Positions 60,895-64,000 of a stretch of 64,000 bases of DNA are shown here, piece after piece (position 1 is the first letter of the stretch; each line of letters starts with the position of its first letter). The notes below the pieces were generated by a model. It was not told where the DNA came from. It searched no databases and saw nothing but the letters and a program-made list of their open reading frames with translations. The position numbers and the translations under genes are program-made. The DNA comes from an uncultured Marinococcus sp. (GTDB lineage: Bacteria; Bacillota; Bacilli; Bacillales; Marinococcaceae), in contig NZ_CANLSU010000005.1 in assembly GCF_947493875.1 (NCBI RefSeq), forward strand, positions 186,001 to 250,000. The letters run 5' to 3'.

Positions 60895-62313
60895 TTATCT
60901 CATGTTTTTTTTAATAAAAATAATCTTTTTATTAAGTAATACTATAATCAACATTAATAAAAAATAATTTGTAATAAAAGAAGTCAACACAATAGCGTTA
61001 GACATTAAAAACAAACCAAACCTAACAGAAGCGTAGGAAAAAATGTAAACTTCAAAAACAGATTCTGCCTCACGACTTTTTTTATCAAAAAACATAACCA
61101 AAACAGTGAAAATTATTACAAATAAAGGTGAAAAAAAGAAACCAAAATAAACGTACCCTTGCCCAATCATAGGGATTATTTGGTCCACTGAATTCGTATT
61201 ATTATGAAAAGTATAATTAAACATCTCCACTACACCAAAATTAGAAGCAACTTGATCACTTAATAATATAACAGAGGAACTCAAATCTTCTATTAACATT
61301 TTAGGGCTAATTATATGAGAAAAATTTTCTTTCGTTTTTACAGCGACTGCAACATTGTGTATCCCTGAAAAATATAATTGCAAAGAATCTCCTATTGCTT
61401 CTCCTATATTATTTATTTGACTATTATTAATACTATTAAATGAATTTACACCAAATTGCTTTACTAGAGTTGTAATACTAACAATGCCCAACAAGATAAT
61501 ACCACAAATACTATATATCTTATATTTAAAAGCAGGATATATTCTAGTAATTAAATACATACCAGTAACCATTGGTATAACTATACTAAATCTACTAGTT
61601 CCTTCTATGAAAGAAGAAAAAGTAAATACAACTAGAATAGAAAAATAAATATACACAGGACTAGGTTTTTTTAAATAAGATGAATACGTTTTATTTATTA
61701 TACTCACGGTGAAAAGCATTATAGAAAAAGAAACCATGAGTGGAAATAAAGAACCCAAGGGGAGATTCGACGTCAGGCCTTCATCGAATTTATTAAAAGT
61801 AAAAATAAATGAATAGTTACTTAGCACACTAGGATAAATTAATACGATTAATATCGTAATTGCTAAAAATATTGAACCAACAAAATTACTGTTCACATTA
61901 ATTTTGTTGGTATTAGATTCTTTCCTATAAAACTTATTTGCAAGTATTTCTACTACTAAAAATATGATTATTATTTCATAAATCATCAAAATAATAGCAG
62001 TTTCGTAGTTTTCTACACTTGGGCTCACGGCATTACTTATTGAATAACCACTGAGCCACATAAAAAAAGGAGTAAAAACATATCTTATTATTAAAGTAAT
62101 ATTTAGACCCAGTATTCCAATATTGTTAAGAATATAATAAGACATTTTCCCAAAAACTAAATAGCATATTCCAAATGTTAAAACGACTAACGGGAAATAA
62201 TTCATTTCACTTGGAAGATTGGGGTCAATAAGTATTAATAAAGCTATTACTATAGATAAAGAAAATACTGTAATTCTTAGTATACCATTTAATTTGAAGC
62301 TTGATTTGCGCAT
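60895..62313 (-). CDS. Wzy-like polysaccharide polymerase
   Basis: This 472-residue protein has about 12 helices and one large extracellular loop near residues 290-380 (around VAVAVKTKENFSHIISPKML), the usual Wzy pattern. GTSRFSIVIPM lies before the loop. It should join repeat units outside the membrane. The family is poorly conserved, so the call depends on topology and on its neighbours, a flippase and glycosyltransferases. AAAGAGGG precedes the ATG. The gap of 192 bases upstream is AT-rich and empty. Confidence 0.75.
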   Translation of the reverse strand: MRKSSFKLNGILRITVFSLSIVIALLILIDPNLPSEMNYFPLVVLTFGICYLVFGKMSYYILNNIGILGLNITLIIRYVFTPFFMWLSGYSISNAVSPSVENYETAIILMIYEIIIIFLVVEILANKFYRKESNTNKINVNSNFVGSIFLAITILIVLIYPSVLSNYSFIFTFNKFDEGLTSNLPLGSLFPLMVSFSIMLFTVSIINKTYSSYLKKPSPVYIYFSILVVFTFSSFIEGTSRFSIVIPMVTGMYLITRIYPAFKYKIYSICGIILLGIVSITTLVKQFGVNSFNSINNSQINNIGEAIGDSLQLYFSGIHNVAVAVKTKENFSHIISPKMLIEDLSSSVILLSDQVASNFGVVEMFNYTFHNNTNSVDQIIPMIGQGYVYFGFFFSPLFVIIFTVLVMFFDKKSREAESVFEVYIFSYASVRFGLFLMSNAIVLTSFITNYFLLMLIIVLLNKKIIFIKKNMR

Positions 62314-62505
62314 AATAGACCCTCTTTAGTTATGGGGGATTTTAAGTAAAAAAACTCAATATAAAATAAAAATTCTGTACTATAAAAAATAAATACTGCA
62401 AAACATAAAGTTACATATAATGTTAATTTTTTAAAGTATATATTAGTTTCAATGAATCATATGAATATAGAAAAATTTGTTTTCTATCCCAAATTTTTTT
62501 TATAT

Positions 62506-63786
62506 TTATAAACTCCATACATCAATGCCCTCTGGACATTTTTCAATATCAATTTTGCTTTTTATATCTACTATTATCCCTTCCCCATTTTTTAATAAGC
62601 TATTAAATTCTTTCCATTCAAGACTAGTGTACTCATCATGTGGGACCGCATAAACTACTGCGTCAGCAGGCTCTAAACTATCATATGAAACTAAGTTTAT
62701 ATTATATTCTTTTTTTGCTTCTGTAGGGTCAGCCTCTACATCTGTTACTTGAATATCTAAACCAAATTCTTTTAGTTCATTTATAACATCTATAACTTTG
62801 GAATTACGTAAATCCGGAACGTTTTCTTTAAAAGTTATACCCAAAATTGTCACCTTGGAACCTTGTATAAGCATATTTTTTTGGATCATTTTCTTTATTA
62901 ACGAAGTTGCAATAAAATTTCCCATGTCATCATTAATCCTTCTTCCAGCCAAAATCACTTCTGGGTGATACCCTACTGCATTAGCTTTATATGTTAAATA
63001 ATAAGGATCCACCCCAATGCAATGGCCTCCCACTAGCCCCGGAGAAAAAGGGAGAAAATTCCATTTCGTTCCAGCTGCTTTTAAAACGTCATTAGTATTA
63101 ATATTTAATCTATCAAATATAACCGCCAACTCGTTCATTAGAGCAATATTTAAATCTCTTTGTGTATTTTCTATTACTTTAGCTGCTTCGGCTACTTTAA
63201 TAGAAGTCGCTCTATGTACTCCAGCCTTAACTACTGAGCAATAAACTTCTTCGATAATGTCCATAATTTCTTCATTTTCGCTAGATATCACTTTAGTTAT
63301 CTGAGCAAAAGTATGAGTTTTATCTCCAGGGTTAATACGTTCAGGAGAGTACCCTACAAAAAATTCTTTTCCCTGTTTTAAACCTGAATATTTTTCTAAT
63401 ACAGGAATACAAATTTCTTCTGTCACTCCAGGGTAAACAGTAGATTCATAAACTATAATAGAACCTTCTTTTATATTTTCAGCAATGGCCTGTGAGGCTT
63501 TCACCATTGGTTGTAGTTCCGGCTGCTTATTTTCGTTAATAGGTGTTGGCACAGCTACTATAATAAAGTCAGCATTACTCAATTCAGACGAATCCGTAGT
63601 GAAATCTATATCTGCTTTTTTAAGATTTTCAGGTTCAACTTCCTCTGTATAATCTTTTCCTTCTTTTAGAGTACGAATTCTTTCTTCATTAACATCAAAA
63701 CCTATCACTTTATGTTTCTTTCCAAAAGCTACAGCTACTGGTAGTCCTACGTAGCCTAACCCAACTACTGCTATTTTTCTATTCAT
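62506..63786 (-). CDS. tviB: UDP-sugar dehydrogenase (TviB/WbpO type)
   Basis: This 426-residue nucleotide-sugar dehydrogenase has VGLGYVGLPVAVAFG at the N-terminus, VYESTVYPGVTEE, YSPERINPGD and the catalytic Cys in GGHCIGVDPYYL, then the C-terminal UDP-binding domain with TFKENVPDLRNSKV. It oxidises C6 of a UDP-N-acetylhexosamine to the uronic acid. With the WbpP-like epimerase next upstream, the pair should make UDP-GalNAcA from UDP-GlcNAc, as TviB/TviC do. GGGAGAG precedes the ATG. Confidence 0.88.
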   Translation of the reverse strand: MNRKIAVVGLGYVGLPVAVAFGKKHKVIGFDVNEERIRTLKEGKDYTEEVEPENLKKADIDFTTDSSELSNADFIIVAVPTPINENKQPELQPMVKASQAIAENIKEGSIIVYESTVYPGVTEEICIPVLEKYSGLKQGKEFFVGYSPERINPGDKTHTFAQITKVISSENEEIMDIIEEVYCSVVKAGVHRATSIKVAEAAKVIENTQRDLNIALMNELAVIFDRLNINTNDVLKAAGTKWNFLPFSPGLVGGHCIGVDPYYLTYKANAVGYHPEVILAGRRINDDMGNFIATSLIKKMIQKNMLIQGSKVTILGITFKENVPDLRNSKVIDVINELKEFGLDIQVTDVEADPTEAKKEYNINLVSYDSLEPADAVVYAVPHDEYTSLEWKEFNSLLKNGEGIIVDIKSKIDIEKCPEGIDVWSL

Positions 63787-63841
63787 AAAAACTCTCCCAT
63801 CTAACTAAAAATTTATATTAATCTTCTTAAGAATTTAATTT

Positions 63842-64000
63842 TTATATTAAATTCTTTTTATACCAGTCTATAGTTAATTCAATTCCTTCTTCAAAACTAT
63901 ATGAAGGATTGTAACCTAACAGTTCTTTAGCTTTAGAAATATCAGCATTTGAATGTTTTATATCACCAGCTCTTTCTGGCCCAAAATAAGGCGGGATATC
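63842..64000 (-). CDS. tviC: UDP-GlcNAc 4-epimerase (WbpP/TviC type), 3' end only
   Basis: The last 159 bases hold the C-terminal 52 residues of an extended SDR sugar epimerase, ending at TAA 63844-63842; the rest lies outside the window. The visible part reads DIPPYFGPERAGDIKHSNAD followed by ISKAKELLGYNPSYSF, the typical WbpP/Gne ending (PGDVxHSxADIxKAxxxLGYxP). It should turn UDP-GlcNAc into UDP-GalNAc for the dehydrogenase next to it. Confidence 0.82.
   Translation of the reverse strand, partial: DIPPYFGPERAGDIKHSNADISKAKELLGYNPSYSFEEGIELTIDWYKKNLI

Noticed and set aside
1-64000. CRISPR array, tRNA, rRNA or prophage
   Set aside because: No regularly spaced direct repeats, no RNA gene cores and no phage structural genes were seen. 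The only mobile element found is the IS30 copy.

Overview
The window looks like the chromosome of a moderately GC-rich, salt- or alkali-adapted member of the Bacillaceae (Bacillota). The reasons are strong AGGAGG-type ribosome binding sites, many intrinsic terminators, catabolite-responsive elements, SigW-type and WalR-type promoter signals, many proteins of Bacillus type (PucA-E, YwcBA-like, YitT, CypC/CYP152, DgcW, PbuE, YxjI-like), and a stock of Na+/H+ antiporters and osmolyte genes. Species cannot be named from the sequence alone.

Layout. 1-5.1 kb: an SDR oxidoreductase, an MsmX-type sugar ABC ATPase behind a cre site and a Bacillaceae-type repeat, an AI-2E family permease, a small exporter, a structured RNA candidate and a small unknown gene. 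5.1-10.9 kb: a complete pucABCDE xanthine dehydrogenase operon (minus strand) whose leader carries an intrinsic terminator right in front of the pucA ribosome binding site, so attenuation is likely. 11-16 kb: an acetate-type symporter pair, an AEC transporter and a CPA1 antiporter with a TrkA-C domain. 16-28 kb: a SigW-type small membrane protein, several alpha/beta hydrolases, a CzcD-like metal exporter behind two metal-sensor-type operators, an M24 peptidase, a YxjI/LURP-one-like protein behind a second SigW-type promoter, a secreted 3D-domain protein behind a triple WalR box, an HD-GYP protein, a universal stress protein, a CocE/NonD hydrolase and YitT.

26.9-31.6 kb is an osmoprotectant module. 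A BCCT transporter is divergent from a GbsR-type regulator that heads an operon for a BKACE enzyme, L-carnitine dehydrogenase and a thioesterase. Together they should convert imported carnitine to glycine betaine. At 33.1-33.4 kb a 30-codon membrane peptide gene has a hidden ribosome binding site, a long inverted repeat and a convergent antisense RNA promoter with a shared bidirectional terminator: a clear type I toxin-antitoxin candidate. 37-39.6 kb pairs an FMN alpha-hydroxyacid oxidase with a CYP152 fatty-acid peroxygenase; the oxidase could make the H2O2 the P450 needs. 40.3-41.3 kb is an AT-richer orphan gene with a PD-(D/E)XK nuclease signature. 41.5-45.5 kb has two c-di-GMP proteins. 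45.7-49.2 kb has an FCD-type GntR regulator divergent from a PLP lyase and an NhaC antiporter. A PbuE-like purine exporter follows.

From about 51.2 kb to the end the sequence becomes very AT-rich and holds a minus-strand extracellular polysaccharide cluster: Wzz-like chain-length protein, PglE/PglD/PglC-like enzymes, glycosyltransferases, an acetyltransferase, a flippase, a Wzy-like polymerase, a UDP-sugar dehydrogenase and the 3' end of a UDP-GlcNAc epimerase cut by the window edge. An IS30 element sits inside it, and a ROK-family gene remnant marks the junction with the older chromosome.
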